DNA of 64,000 bases from Olavius algarvensis Delta 4 endosymbiont (GCA_905176665.1 CAJINA010000212.1:1-64000), one strand, 5' to 3'; shown: positions 17,164 through 25,286, counted from the first letter of the stretch. Numbers and translations: made by a program. The notes: generated from the sequence alone by a model not told the origin.

Positions 17164-17772
17164 TTACGATGCCCGGATGCCTTCTATGGGTTCGTGCCAT
17201 TTGCCATAGAATTCAAGGACATTGTTCAGCCCGCTGACACTCACCGGGTCGAGGATCTTACGGGTTTTGGCATGCACCCGTTTTTCCTCGACCAGGGTCT
17301 CCTCCGGGGTGGCATCGAAACTCTGCAAAAATTTGCTGAAGCGTACAATGTGGATGAGTTCATGGGTGGTGATATACAGGACCAGCGGAAAGAGCCGCAT
17401 GCCGGGGGTGTCGTGCAGCGCAGCCAGGATGGAATGGTCCTGGAGGCAGATCTTGTAATAATCGTACGCGGACGACCCCAGGGAGGTCCCCTTTAAGCGA
17501 CCTGAAAAGCGTATGACCTGGGCGAAGGGGCCGTCCACGACCTCCTCAGCGTCCAGTTCCGCCAGCGTACTCACGTCATACCGTCGGCGCAGCCACTGAT
17601 TTTCGGACATCTTGTAAGCGTTACTCACCAGCTCTTCGGCCATGGCCACAGCGTTGTTTACGGTGTTGAGTTGTTCGCTTTTAAATTCCTGCAAGGGATC
17701 AGCTCCGCATGAACTGGAAGCTATCTCAAAAAAAGTCTTTTGCCCAATCTCGGCGTTGAATGCTGAATTCAA
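17164..17772 (-). CDS. HExxH metallopeptidase-like protein, 5' end overlapped by a MITE-like repeat
   Basis: A protein of unknown family, 202 residues if translated from TTG at 17772. Its clearest feature is THELIHIVRF (residues about 137-146), an HExxH zinc-binding motif, followed some 25-30 residues later by EETLVEEKRVH, which could provide the third ligand and would suit a small zincin. There is no signal peptide, so it is probably cytoplasmic. The start is unsafe: the frame stays open to 17880 with no ATG, GTG or TTG before 17772, and the first 18 or so codons lie inside an inverted-repeat element (17716-17859). The element may have replaced the original start and promoter, so the gene may be 5'-truncated. 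Codon usage downstream looks like that of its neighbours. Confidence 0.6.
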   Translation of the reverse strand: MNSAFNAEIGQKTFFEIASSSCGADPLQEFKSEQLNTVNNAVAMAEELVSNAYKMSENQWLRRRYDVSTLAELDAEEVVDGPFAQVIRFSGRLKGTSLGSSAYDYYKICLQDHSILAALHDTPGMRLFPLVLYITTHELIHIVRFSKFLQSFDATPEETLVEEKRVHAKTRKILDPVSVSGLNNVLEFYGKWHEPIEGIRAS

Positions 17773-17859
17773 ATCCTCGAAATACGATGGTATTCCTCCA
17801 GATTGAATGTAGCACCCGCCTTGACCTTGAACAAAAATATTTTTTTTGAGAAAGCTCCT
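17716..17859. repeat. MITE-like element with GAAGCTATCTCAAAAAAA-type inverted ends
   Basis: The left end GGAAGCTATCTCAAAAAAAG (17716-17735) and the right end, read in reverse complement (17859-17839, AGGAGCTTTCTCAAAAAAA), match at about 17 of 21 positions. About 145 bp lie between the tips, with no gene of its own. The tip AGAAGCTATCTCAA recurs in a hairpin at 47916. From memory, repeats of this kind are scattered through Desulfobacterales genomes; this was not checked. Confidence 0.55.
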
Positions 17860-17965
17860 ACATATTTTAGGCCCATCAAGTTAAAAAACTGTGGACAAAG
17901 TGATAAAAAGAGTGTTACCAGTATTTTTTTTTCATATCAAATAAATAATGAATGGGGGTGATCTG

Positions 17966-18064
17966 TTGGGTAGTGTAGTGAAAAAACGAAGAAAAAAGAT
18001 GAGAAAGCACAAACACCGAAAGCTGTTGGCCCGGACACGTCATCAGAGAAGAAAGGGCAAATAA
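17966..18064 (+). CDS. Tiny basic AURKAIP1/COX24-domain protein
   Basis: A 32-residue, extremely basic protein (more than half Lys, Arg and His) reading LGSVVKKRRKKMRKHKHRK and ending RTRHQRRKGK. This is the signature of the bacterial AURKAIP1/COX24 family, whose members bind the small ribosomal subunit. The TTG start is chosen because GGGGGTGAT lies just upstream at a suitable distance and because homologues begin at the GSV motif. An in-frame ATG at 17948 would add six residues but lacks a ribosome binding site. It is monocistronic and followed by a hairpin. It is too short for standard gene calling. Confidence 0.8.
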   Translation: MGSVVKKRRKKMRKHKHRKLLARTRHQRRKGK

Positions 18065-18107
18065 ACCAGTTGGTTATATTTTAGGATCCTTGGCTTCCCT
18101 GTATACA

Positions 18108-18152
18108 GGAAAGGCCCCGTTGCAACGCCTGGCGTTTGCAGGGCGCCTTTCC
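18108..18152. terminator. Stem-loop between the COX24-like gene and hflC
   Basis: GGAAAGGC (18108-18115) pairs with GCCTTTCC (18145-18152), with further pairing inside. It lies between two converging genes, 20 nt past the hflC stop codon. There is no long T run, so termination strength is uncertain. Confidence 0.45.
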
Positions 18153-18171
18153 TGCGTTTCATTTGTCCAAC

Positions 18172-19098
18172 CTATTGTTGATACCCGTCAAGATACTTGA
18201 AAAACTCGGAATCGGTCGATACGACCGCTGAGCTCTCTTTGTCGATCGTCTGGCTGTATATATCCAAGGTTTTGGTGAAAGAGTAAAATTCCGGGTCGAC
18301 CCCGAATGCGTCGGCGTAAAGCCGGGTTGATTCCGCATCGGCCTTACCTTTTATTTCCTGGGCTATTTTGTAAGCCTCCGATGTGATGCGTTTAAGCTCC
18401 CGTTCCTTTTCACCCAGAATTTTACGGGCCTCACCTTTGCCCTCAGAGCGGAATTTTTCGGCAATCTGCCGGCGCTCGGCGATCATCCGGCTGTAAACCG
18501 ATTTGCGGACTTCCTCAACGTAATTGATCCTTTTGATCTTCACATCTTCAAGCTCGATACCGAAATTGGTCAGCTTCGGCCGGGCTTGAACCAGAATTCC
18601 CTTGTTGATCTCTTCACGCCCGGTGGTGACCTCAAACGTCGAATGGACCTTTGCATCATCCTCTTCATCAAAGGTGTCCAGCTCGCGATTACTGTTGCGG
18701 ACGGCATCGATCAGACGGCTGGAGGTGACGAAGTTGCGCACGGCCGGGTCGATGATTTCATCAAGCCGGTTCTGGGCCCTTTCCACGAACCCGATCGTTT
18801 TGAAAAAGATAACCGGATCCACTATTTTCCAGCGGGCGAAGGTGTCCACCCAGATATAGGTTTTGTCCTTGGTGGGGATTTGGCCGGGGTCACCGTCCCA
18901 TTCCTGCAGATTGCGTGGATAATAGAGCGCCTTTTCAATGAAGGGAATCTTGAAATGCAGTCCCGGCGTCAAGGCTGTGCGACTGACCTTGTCAAAGCGG
19001 GTCACCAGGACCTGCTCAGTCTCATCCACGGTGTAGGCGGACACGTAGGCCCCGAGAACGAGGAGGACGATAACGAGTATGCTGATTTTTAGTTTCAT
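18172..19098 (-). CDS. hflC: HflC, membrane protease modulator (SPFH family)
   Basis: A 308-residue protein with one N-terminal membrane helix (residues 5-22) and a periplasmic SPFH/band-7 domain (about 22-200) that contains VDETEQVLVTRF, PGLHFKIPFIE and YPRNLQEWDGDP. A long charged helical part follows, including the RMIAERRQIAEKFRSEGKGEA motif typical of HflC. With HflK it forms the large cage around the FtsH protease and limits degradation of membrane proteins. The hflK stop overlaps its ATG by 4 nt, so translation is coupled. Length and motif order are normal. Confidence 0.97.
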   Translation of the reverse strand: MKLKISILVIVLLVLGAYVSAYTVDETEQVLVTRFDKVSRTALTPGLHFKIPFIEKALYYPRNLQEWDGDPGQIPTKDKTYIWVDTFARWKIVDPVIFFKTIGFVERAQNRLDEIIDPAVRNFVTSSRLIDAVRNSNRELDTFDEEDDAKVHSTFEVTTGREEINKGILVQARPKLTNFGIELEDVKIKRINYVEEVRKSVYSRMIAERRQIAEKFRSEGKGEARKILGEKERELKRITSEAYKIAQEIKGKADAESTRLYADAFGVDPEFYSFTKTLDIYSQTIDKESSAVVSTDSEFFKYLDGYQQ

Positions 19099-20150
19099 TT
19101 GATGACACCGTCCTGTTTTCCAAGGTTAAGCAAGGGTAGAAGATTTTTCTGGTTTTTATCAACGATATACTTGTTGCCCATCTTTGGAAGGACGTCTTTC
19201 ATGGTTTCCAGGTAGAGGCGGCGCTTGGTTATATCCTTGGCTTTGGCGTATTCCAGATAGACCTGTGTAAAACGGGAGGCATCACCCTTGGCGCGGTTGA
19301 CCCGGTCGAGTGCATAACCCTCGGCGGCCTTGATGGTCCGTTCGGCTTCACCCTTTGCGGCCGGGATGGCTTTATTGTAATCTTCACGGGCCTCGTAAAT
19401 CATTTTTTCTTTTTCCTGAGTGGCCTGGTTGACTTCGTTGAAAGAGGGCTGCACCGGACCGGGCACGTTCGTTCGTTTCATTTCAACGGTTACAATTTTG
19501 ATGCCGGTTTCCGCCTTATCCAGTTCGATCTGCAGGACCCGCTGGGATTCAACCGCGATTTCATCCCGCTTGCTGATCACCTCGTTGATACTCCGGTCGC
19601 CGACGACCAGACGCATGCTGGCTTCAGCCAGGTCAATCAGCAGTTTGCGCACATCGTTGACCTTGAACAAAAAGTTGTAGGGCTCATTAATGCGGTACTG
19701 CACGATCCAGGGCACCACAGCCACGTTCAGGTCGCCGGTCAACATCAGTGATGTGCTGGAGGTATCCTGCCGGTTGGCATACCGGGCCCGGGCGTCCTGC
19801 TGGCCTGACCGGAAACCGAATTCTTCCTTGTAAATCCGGTCCTGCCGTACTTTGGTTACTTTCTCAATGCCAAAAGGCAGTTTGAAGTTCGGGCCCGGCT
19901 GGGCGATGCGGACGAATTTTCCAAATCGCTGGACCACACCCACCGATCCAGATTCGATGGTGAAGAAGATGGAATACCCGATAAACAGAAGCAGGACGAC
20001 TAAGATGGCAATCAGCGGCCCCCCGGGGATTTTCATATTCTTGAACTGCTTCACCAGGTCGTCGACCTGGGGCGGAATGTTACCTGGGCCGCCGCTGCCG
20101 GGTCGCTGGTGCTGTTGCTGTTCCTTCAATTTTTCCCAATCCCAACTCAT
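19095..20150 (-). CDS. hflK: HflK, membrane protease modulator (SPFH family)
   Basis: A 351-residue partner of HflC. The short cytoplasmic N terminus is Gln/Gly/Pro-rich (residues 1-45), followed by one membrane helix (about 45-65) and the band-7 domain. Landmarks are SVGVVQRFGKFVRIAQPGPNFKLPFGIEKV in essence, GDLNVAVVPWIVQYRI, and the helical segment with VNRAKGDASRFTQVYLEYAKAK. An AAAGGA box precedes the ATG at a good distance. It is first in the hflK-hflC operon. The C terminus is shorter than in E. coli HflK and lacks the long Gly/Gln tail. Confidence 0.97.
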   Translation of the reverse strand: MSWDWEKLKEQQQHQRPGSGGPGNIPPQVDDLVKQFKNMKIPGGPLIAILVVLLLFIGYSIFFTIESGSVGVVQRFGKFVRIAQPGPNFKLPFGIEKVTKVRQDRIYKEEFGFRSGQQDARARYANRQDTSSTSLMLTGDLNVAVVPWIVQYRINEPYNFLFKVNDVRKLLIDLAEASMRLVVGDRSINEVISKRDEIAVESQRVLQIELDKAETGIKIVTVEMKRTNVPGPVQPSFNEVNQATQEKEKMIYEAREDYNKAIPAAKGEAERTIKAAEGYALDRVNRAKGDASRFTQVYLEYAKAKDITKRRLYLETMKDVLPKMGNKYIVDKNQKNLLPLLNLGKQDGVIK

Positions 20151-20347
20151 TCATTATCCTTTCACCATTTGGCAATGATTTGGTGCCCTATCGGAAACGG
20201 TTGCGCGGGGCACATTTTGTTGTGTGGGCACAATGTAAGGTACCGATATTACCAAGTCAAGTAAAAATGGGTCGATATCCCCCCTAACGCCCACCAACAG
20301 TCGGATTGCGCTTGACAAGCTTCTGCCGCGGCGATTAGGTTTCGATC

Positions 20348-20689
20348 ATGAAGAAAAAGAAAACGGAAAAGTCCCCGGTCCTGCCCATCGGCCGCATCCT
20401 GCCCGATGTCCTTGACAAATGCCGCCGGGAGAAGGCTGCCGACCTGACCGTGGTTGGGGAGATCTGGAAAACAGTCGTTGATGCCGCTATTGCCGAAAAT
20501 ACCCAGCCGGCGGCTTTCAAAGGGCGACTTTTGCTTGTCCACGTGTCCAGCAGCGTTTGGCTGCACCAGCTGCAGTTTGTGAAGCAGGATATGATTGACA
20601 AGGTGAATGCCGCCGCCGACCGACTTCTGGTTGCCGACATTACCTTTAAAATCGGCCCGCTCGAACAGGAGGACGGGTCGATCCCTTGA
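20348..20689 (+). CDS. DUF721 (DciA-like) protein
   Basis: A 113-residue protein matching DUF721: GRILPDVLDKCRREKAADLTVVGEIWKTVV, then the beta strand LLLVHVSSSVWLHQLQFVKQDMIDKVN. In other bacteria this domain is called DciA and helps load the replicative helicase, but many short DUF721 proteins in this group have no known function. A Lys-rich start (MKKKKTEK) could contact nucleic acid. It lies 36 nt upstream of a tRNA methyltransferase gene on the same strand and is divergent from hflK. No strong Shine-Dalgarno is visible before the ATG. Confidence 0.85.
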   Translation: MKKKKTEKSPVLPIGRILPDVLDKCRREKAADLTVVGEIWKTVVDAAIAENTQPAAFKGRLLLVHVSSSVWLHQLQFVKQDMIDKVNAAADRLLVADITFKIGPLEQEDGSIP

Positions 20690-20725
20690 GACCGCCGGTG
20701 TAGATCCCTAAAAGAAAGGTTTTCC

Positions 20726-21449
20726 TTGGAAACCATCACGGACGATACCTTTTTAAACGGCCGCCTGACGGTAAACCAGCCCCGGGACGGCTATCGATTT
20801 TCCATTGATGCAATCTTACTGGCTGACTTCGTGCAGTGTAAAGAGGGCCAGATGATCATCGACCTGGGCACCGGTTGTGGTATCATTGCACTTATGCTGG
20901 CGTCCCGGTACCCCGGGCGTTCGTCTGGTAGGCGTGGAGATACAGGACAAGCTGGCCCGCGTTGCCGCAGCCAATGTCCGTGCGAATCGACTGGCAGAAC
21001 GCATCTGTATTCTGCATCAGGATATAAAAGAGCTGCACGTTCGGCAGTTACCCGATCTGGTCCACCAGGTGGTTTGTAATCCGCCCTATCGACAGATCAA
21101 ATCCGGTCGGGTCAACCCCGACCGGGGGAGGGCCGGTGCCCGCCATGAAATCTTCGCCCGACTGGCCGATTTCGTGGAGACGGCAGCCCGCCTGTTGCAG
21201 CTGTCCGGGCGATTGAGTTGCGTATATCCAGCCGAGCGGCTAACCGATTTGATGGACCGGATGCGGCGGGCCAACCTGGAGCCGAAAAGATTGTGCCTGG
21301 TCCACTCGAAAAGAGAGGCGGGCGCCCGGTTGGTTCTGCTTACCGCGGTAAAAGGCGGCCGGCCCGGTCTGACGGTCGAACCGCCATTGGTGATCTACCA
21401 GGCGGACGGTCGCTATACGCCCGAGGTTGCCCGCGCCTTTTTACGATAA
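20726..21449 (+). pseudogene. tRNA1(Val) adenine-N6 methyltransferase (TrmN6/YfiC-like), frameshifted
   Basis: The N-terminal part (frame of 20726) reads ETITDDTFLNGRLTVNQPRDGYRFSIDAILLA, then the SAM-binding motif IIDLGTGCGIIALMLASRYP. The C-terminal part continues in another frame with GVRLVGVEIQDKLARVAAANV, the catalytic VVCNPPY motif and a normal end. The junction is the run TACCCCGGGCG (20909-20919): one base fewer would give RYPGVRLVGVE and one protein of about 240 aa, the usual length. It starts at TTG with AAAGG upstream. The enzyme would methylate A37 of a tRNA. A single-base sequencing or assembly error in the C/G run is the simplest explanation. Confidence 0.88.
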
Positions 21450-21503
21450 ACATTGAATTTTGAACACGAATGCGTTGAATTCGTATTTTTGGGCCTGTCG
21501 GCA

Positions 21504-21532
21504 TTGACATGAAATAGTAAAAATACTATCAG
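21504..21532 (+). promoter_or_regulatory. Promoter of the tRNA-Ser genes
   Basis: TTGACA (21504-21509), a 17-bp spacer and TATCAG (21527-21532), ending 16 nt before the first tRNA. The stretch around it is AT-rich compared with its surroundings. Confidence 0.5.
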
Positions 21533-21547
21533 AAACCGAAACTTGAA

Positions 21548-21636
21548 GGAGAGGTGGCCGAGCGGCTGAAGGCGGTAGTCTCGAAAACTACTGAGGGCTT
21601 TGTCCTCCGCGAGTTCGAATCTCGCCCTCTCCGCCA
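21548..21636 (+). tRNA. tRNA-Ser (anticodon CGA)
   Basis: Cloverleaf with acceptor stem GGAGAGG/CCTCTCC, discriminator G and encoded CCA. The anticodon stem GTAGT/ACTAC holds the loop CTCGAAA, giving anticodon CGA for UCG codons. A long variable arm and the T loop TTCGAAT fit a class II serine tRNA. Length 89 nt. Confidence 0.97.
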
Positions 21637-21751
21637 CTTATGTGCAGCGCCCCGGAAACAGGTTATATTTTGCTTGATTTTTCCGACCGGATGATTCATA
21701 TAGGGGCCGCCTGCCGACACCCGCCCCCAGGTGCGGGTAGGTATAAAATGT

Positions 21752-21845
21752 GGAGAGATGTCCGAGCTGGCTGAAGGAGCACGACTGGAAATCGTGTGTG
21801 TCGTTTAAAGCGGCACCGAGGGTTCGAATCCCTCTCTCTCCGCCA
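21752..21845 (+). tRNA. tRNA-Ser (anticodon GGA)
   Basis: Acceptor stem GGAGAGA/TCTCTCC (G-T pair tolerated) and encoded CCA. The anticodon stem CACGA/TCGTG holds the loop CTGGAAA, giving anticodon GGA for UCC/UCU. A large variable arm and the T stem GAGGG/CCCTC are present. It lies 115 nt after the first serine tRNA, on the same strand. Confidence 0.97.
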
Positions 21846-21926
21846 TTTTTATTTCTTACCTGCGACCACTCCGGTCCCTGACCCACCAGTAGCATGAAGA
21901 TAAATTTTCCATTTTTCTCGCCTCAT

Positions 21927-22073
21927 TTGAGCAATTGGCCATCAGCCTTCAGCTGTTGGATTTCGGCCTTTGCGTGTCCCTGATTGGGACCTTTGCCCAG
22001 GGGCAGGTTTTGGCGACCCTATATGCCTATAAGGGGTTCGCTAACGGCTAATAGCAAACAGCTAATTGCTCAA
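21927..22073. repeat. Imperfect long inverted repeat upstream of dnaX
   Basis: The left arm begins TTGAGCAATTGGCCATCAGC (21927 on) and the right arm, in reverse complement (22073 back), begins TTGAGCAATTAGCTGTTTGC. The first 10 nt match exactly and the 33-nt arms match at roughly two thirds of positions. It dominates the 342-bp gene-free stretch 21846-22187, where I see no other gene. It may be a decayed mobile repeat. Confidence 0.5.
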
Positions 22074-22107
22074 TTCAGATAAGCGTAAGCGCTATACCAA
22101 ATATTAC

Positions 22108-22135
22108 AAAAAAGGCAGGGTTCACAGGACCTGCC
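22108..22135 (-). terminator. Minus-strand terminator-like hairpin in the dnaX leader
   Basis: GGCAGG (22114-22119) pairs with CCTGCC (22130-22135). On the minus strand the stem is followed by TTTTTT (22113-22108). No minus-strand gene precedes it, so it would only end an antisense transcript; on the plus strand it is simply a leader hairpin. Confidence 0.3.
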
Positions 22136-22187
22136 GTCACCTTCATACAGCCTTGCCGTATCAATCCGTTCATGTTAACTAAAGCGC

Positions 22188-23876
22188 ATGTCTTATCTCG
22201 TGCTGGCCAGAAAATATCGACCCCAGACCTTTGAAGAGGTTGTGCAGCAGACGCATGTAACCACCACGCTGACCAATGCCATTGCGGCCGACCGGGTGGC
22301 CCATGCCATTCTTTTCGCCGGGCCCCGCGGTACCGGCAAGACGACCATTGCCCGTATTTTGGCCAAGGCCATGAATTGCATCCAGGGACCGCTGCCCACG
22401 CCCTGTAATGCCTGTCAGTCGTGCACGGAAATTACCGCCGGCAGCAGTGCGGATGTATTTGAAATCGATGGGGCATCCAACAACAGTGTCGACCAGGTGC
22501 GGGAACTGCGCGAGAACATCAAGTACATGCCCGCCCACAGCAAGTTCAAAATCTATATCATCGACGAAGTCCACATGCTCAGTGTGGCGGCTTTCAACGC
22601 ACTTTTGAAAACATTGGAAGAACCCCCCGAACATGTCCTGTTCCTGTTCGCGACGACGGAGCCGCACAAGATACCGATCACCATCCATTCACGCTGCCAG
22701 CGACACGATTTACGCCGGATCGATGCCCAGGCCCTGATCGCCCACATGAAAATGCTCTGTCATCGGGAGGACCGCGAGGTGTCCCTGGAGAGTCTGGGGG
22801 TCACTGCCCGCGAAGCCGGGGGCAGCATGCGCGATGCCTTGAGCCTTCTGGATCAGGTCATTTCCAGTACGTCCGGTCCTGTTGAGCATGAACAGCTGTT
22901 GGATATGTTGGGGGCCGTTGACCGCACCCTGTTGTTTGAGCTGGCCGACGGTATCATGAACCGGGATCTGCCCAACCTGCTCGACTGCCTGGACACCGCC
23001 TATAACCGCGGCGTGGATATCCGGAGGCTTTACGCGGATCTGGTCGAACATTTCCGAAACCTGATCGTAGCCGGCCTGGGGAACCGGAGTGAAAAGCTTA
23101 TCGATGCACCCGACCATGAACGCGAGCGCCTGGCCCAGCAGGCCCGGGGAGCAGGGGGGGCGGTTTTTAGTCATACTTTCAAGATCCTGGCCGCCGAGCT
23201 GCCCACCCTCAAATTTGCCGCTAGCCCGAAATTGGCTTTTGAGACGGTCCTGTTGCGGATACTCGAGACGCAGCCGTCGCTACCGGTGGATACGCTGATC
23301 GAAAAGCTGGAACTTCTCCGGGAGGATTTTGCGTCCGGCATAACCGGGGCGGCACCGGCGTCTTCCACACCGGCCCAGACGCTCGCACAGGCAGCCCCGG
23401 GTGCGCCCGCGATTAAGGAGCCGACCACGGGCTTTGAGTCGGCTCCGCCACCCGCCACAAGTTCCTTGGCAGGTCCGACCACGGATGCCGAAAACCCGGG
23501 TTCCCTCTGGAAACCGCTGCTGGATAGCATCGCCCGCGAACATCCGGCCCTGGGTGGGGCCCTGGCGAATGCCAAACTGCTGGAGGTAACCACCGCCCAG
23601 GTCGTTTTGGAAGTACCCGGCAGCCCATTCAATATCAACCGCCTGAGAAAGAAAGACAACAGCGTCCGGTTGGAGAAAATCTGCAGTGATTTTCTCGATC
23701 GGCCGGTGACCGTGGTCATCAGGGCCGATGTCGCCGGGCAGCAGGCAAACAACGATCAAAAAAAACTGGACAATAAACACAAACAGGATGTATTGAGTCA
23801 TCCCTTGATCGAGGACGCGATTGAGATCTTTGAGGGTGAGGTGGTGGAGGTTCGTTCTCTGAACGGTAAAAAATAG
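22188..23876 (+). CDS. dnaX: DNA polymerase III subunit gamma/tau
   Basis: A 562-residue clamp-loader ATPase. The start SYLVLARKYRPQTFEEVVQQ is the family hallmark. Walker A GPRGTGKT is at 45-52, the zinc module uses C64, C73, C76 and C79, and Walker B with sensor residues reads IIDEVHMLS near 125. AAA+ lid and collar domains follow to about residue 370. A Pro/Ala-rich linker (about 390-440) joins a C-terminal domain that would bind the polymerase core. I see no slippery heptamer in the linker of the kind that makes gamma in E. coli; an A8 run near 23757 is too close to the end to produce gamma. It starts the dnaX-ybaB-recR cluster. Confidence 0.97.
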   Translation: MSYLVLARKYRPQTFEEVVQQTHVTTTLTNAIAADRVAHAILFAGPRGTGKTTIARILAKAMNCIQGPLPTPCNACQSCTEITAGSSADVFEIDGASNNSVDQVRELRENIKYMPAHSKFKIYIIDEVHMLSVAAFNALLKTLEEPPEHVLFLFATTEPHKIPITIHSRCQRHDLRRIDAQALIAHMKMLCHREDREVSLESLGVTAREAGGSMRDALSLLDQVISSTSGPVEHEQLLDMLGAVDRTLLFELADGIMNRDLPNLLDCLDTAYNRGVDIRRLYADLVEHFRNLIVAGLGNRSEKLIDAPDHERERLAQQARGAGGAVFSHTFKILAAELPTLKFAASPKLAFETVLLRILETQPSLPVDTLIEKLELLREDFASGITGAAPASSTPAQTLAQAAPGAPAIKEPTTGFESAPPPATSSLAGPTTDAENPGSLWKPLLDSIAREHPALGGALANAKLLEVTTAQVVLEVPGSPFNINRLRKKDNSVRLEKICSDFLDRPVTVVIRADVAGQQANNDQKKLDNKHKQDVLSHPLIEDAIEIFEGEVVEVRSLNGKK

Positions 23877-23965
23877 AGCCCACGTGAACATTTTTAGGTG
23901 AGAGGGGCTCCAAACCTTTCGTACACGTTGAAACCGCTAATGAAAATTTTTTGGAGGATATACGC

Positions 23966-24286
23966 ATGAAAGGCATGAAGGGCATGGGCAACATGATGAA
24001 GCAGGTCCAGAAATTACAATCTAAAATGATGAAAATGCAGGCCGAACTTGCTGAAAAAACGGTGGAAACAACGGCTGGCGGCGGTATGATCAAGGTGGTG
24101 GCCAACGGCAAACAGCAGATTGTATCTCTCGAGATCGAGCGGGAAGTAGTCGACCCGGAGGATGTGGAAATGCTCCAGGATCTCGTGCTGGCGGCGGTAA
24201 ACGATGCCCTTACCAAATCCCAGGAGATGGTCCAGGCCGAGATGGGCAAACTCACCGGCGGCATGAACATACCGGGATTAATCTAA
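23966..24286 (+). CDS. ybaB: YbaB/EbfC family nucleoid-associated protein
   Basis: A 106-residue DNA-binding protein, forming tweezer-like dimers in the family, here with a Met/Lys-rich start (MKGMKGMGNMMKQVQKLQSKM). The beta core reads GGGMIKVVANGKQQIVSLEIEREVVDPEDVEMLQDLVLAAVNDA. The ATG at 23966 is chosen over the upstream TTG at 23951 because that TTG is part of the Shine-Dalgarno itself (TTGGAGG), which sits 8 nt before the ATG. dnaX-ybaB-recR is a widely conserved order, suggesting a link to replication and repair. The C terminus MNIPGLI is typical. Confidence 0.96.
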   Translation: MKGMKGMGNMMKQVQKLQSKMMKMQAELAEKTVETTAGGGMIKVVANGKQQIVSLEIEREVVDPEDVEMLQDLVLAAVNDALTKSQEMVQAEMGKLTGGMNIPGLI

Positions 24287-24289
24287 ATC

Positions 24290-24892
24290 ATGCAGCACTA
24301 CCCTGACTCCATATTGAACCTCATCCGCCGGATTTCCAGGCTGCCGGGAATTGGTGAGAAAACAGCTGAACGTCTGGCCCTGCACATCCTGCGCGCGCCC
24401 GGGCAGGAAGCCGAACAGCTGGCCAGGGCGATCCTCGATCTCAAGGCAAAAACCAGGTTGTGCAGCCGGTGCTATTCATTGAGTGATGGGTCGCTGTGCC
24501 GGATATGCGGCGATCCGCAGCGGGACAGCACCCAGTTGTGCGTGGTAGAGCAGCCGGCCGATATGGTGGCCCTGGAAAAATCAGGGGCGTTTAGGGGCCT
24601 CTACCATATCCTGGGTGGTGTATTGTCGCCGATGGATGGTGTCGGACCTGATAAAATCCGGGTCCGTGAACTCTTGACCCGGGTCGAAACAGAAGCGGTC
24701 GGCGAGGTGGTGATTGCGACCAGTACCAGTGTTGAGGGTGAAGCCACCGCAGATTATCTGTCCGGCCAGCTTGCCCGGCGCGACGTGCGGGTTACCCGCA
24801 TCGCGTCGGGGGTTCCGGTCGGCGGCGATCTCAAATTCGTAGACCAGGTGACCCTCAAGCGAGCCATGGAGAGCAGGCGTGATGTCGCGTGA
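24290..24892 (+). CDS. recR: Recombination protein RecR
   Basis: A 200-residue protein of normal length. A helix-hairpin-helix (LPGIGEKTAERLALHIL) is at residues 18-35, a four-Cys zinc module uses C58, C61, C70 and C73, and a Toprim domain spans about 80-175 (VVEQPADMVALEKSG, then YHILGGVLSPMDGVGPDK). With RecF and RecO it loads RecA at gaps. It begins 3 nt after the ybaB stop codon, so the two are translationally coupled. The end overlaps the next gene. Confidence 0.98.
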   Translation: MQHYPDSILNLIRRISRLPGIGEKTAERLALHILRAPGQEAEQLARAILDLKAKTRLCSRCYSLSDGSLCRICGDPQRDSTQLCVVEQPADMVALEKSGAFRGLYHILGGVLSPMDGVGPDKIRVRELLTRVETEAVGEVVIATSTSVEGEATADYLSGQLARRDVRVTRIASGVPVGGDLKFVDQVTLKRAMESRRDVA

Positions 24893-25283
24893 TCCGCTGA
24901 AATTGTTTGAGTGCCGGCTGTGCGGTGACTGCTGTCATGGGTACGGCGGTACGTATGTGACACCGGAGGATGTGATCGCGATCAGCGCTTACCTGGAAGT
25001 GGATTCGGACGGCTTTGTCGACACGTATTGCCAGCTGTCCGGTGACCGACCGGTTCTGGCCCAGGCGGCGGATGGGTATTGCGTCTTTTGCCGGGACGGC
25101 GCCTGCGGTATTCAGGTAGTGAAACCGAATATGTGCCGGGCCTGGCCCTATCTTCACAGCATTCTTGTGGACGTGAGCAACTGGCATGCCATGGCCCGTG
25201 CCTGCCCGGGCATGCGGACCGATTTGGATGATGATTGTATCCGCGCGGGTGTCCGGCGGGAAATTAAGAATCGATCAAGATAG
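24882..25283 (+). CDS. YkgJ-family cysteine cluster protein
   Basis: A 133-residue protein with the cysteine pattern of the YkgJ/UPF0153 family: CRLCGDCC near the N terminus, then CVFCRDGACGIQ and CRAWP, with a final C in ARACPG. Such clusters are presumed to bind zinc or an iron-sulfur cluster; the function is unknown. It overlaps the recR end by 11 nt and has GGAG 11 nt upstream. ATG 24882 is preferred, but GTG 24879 is in frame. It is last in the dnaX-ybaB-recR transcript. Confidence 0.88.
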   Translation: MSRDPLKLFECRLCGDCCHGYGGTYVTPEDVIAISAYLEVDSDGFVDTYCQLSGDRPVLAQAADGYCVFCRDGACGIQVVKPNMCRAWPYLHSILVDVSNWHAMARACPGMRTDLDDDCIRAGVRREIKNRSR

Positions 25284-25286
25284 TAT

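Noticed and set aside
21846..22187. Small signal recognition particle RNA upstream of dnaX
   Set aside because: This gene is often found near dnaX, but the conserved tetraloop region with GGAAGCAGCC was not found in the gap on either strand.
23750..23770. Programmed frameshift in dnaX to make gamma
   Set aside because: The only A-rich run is an A8 close to the end of the gene; a frameshift there would not produce a gamma-sized protein, and no stimulating hairpin is visible.
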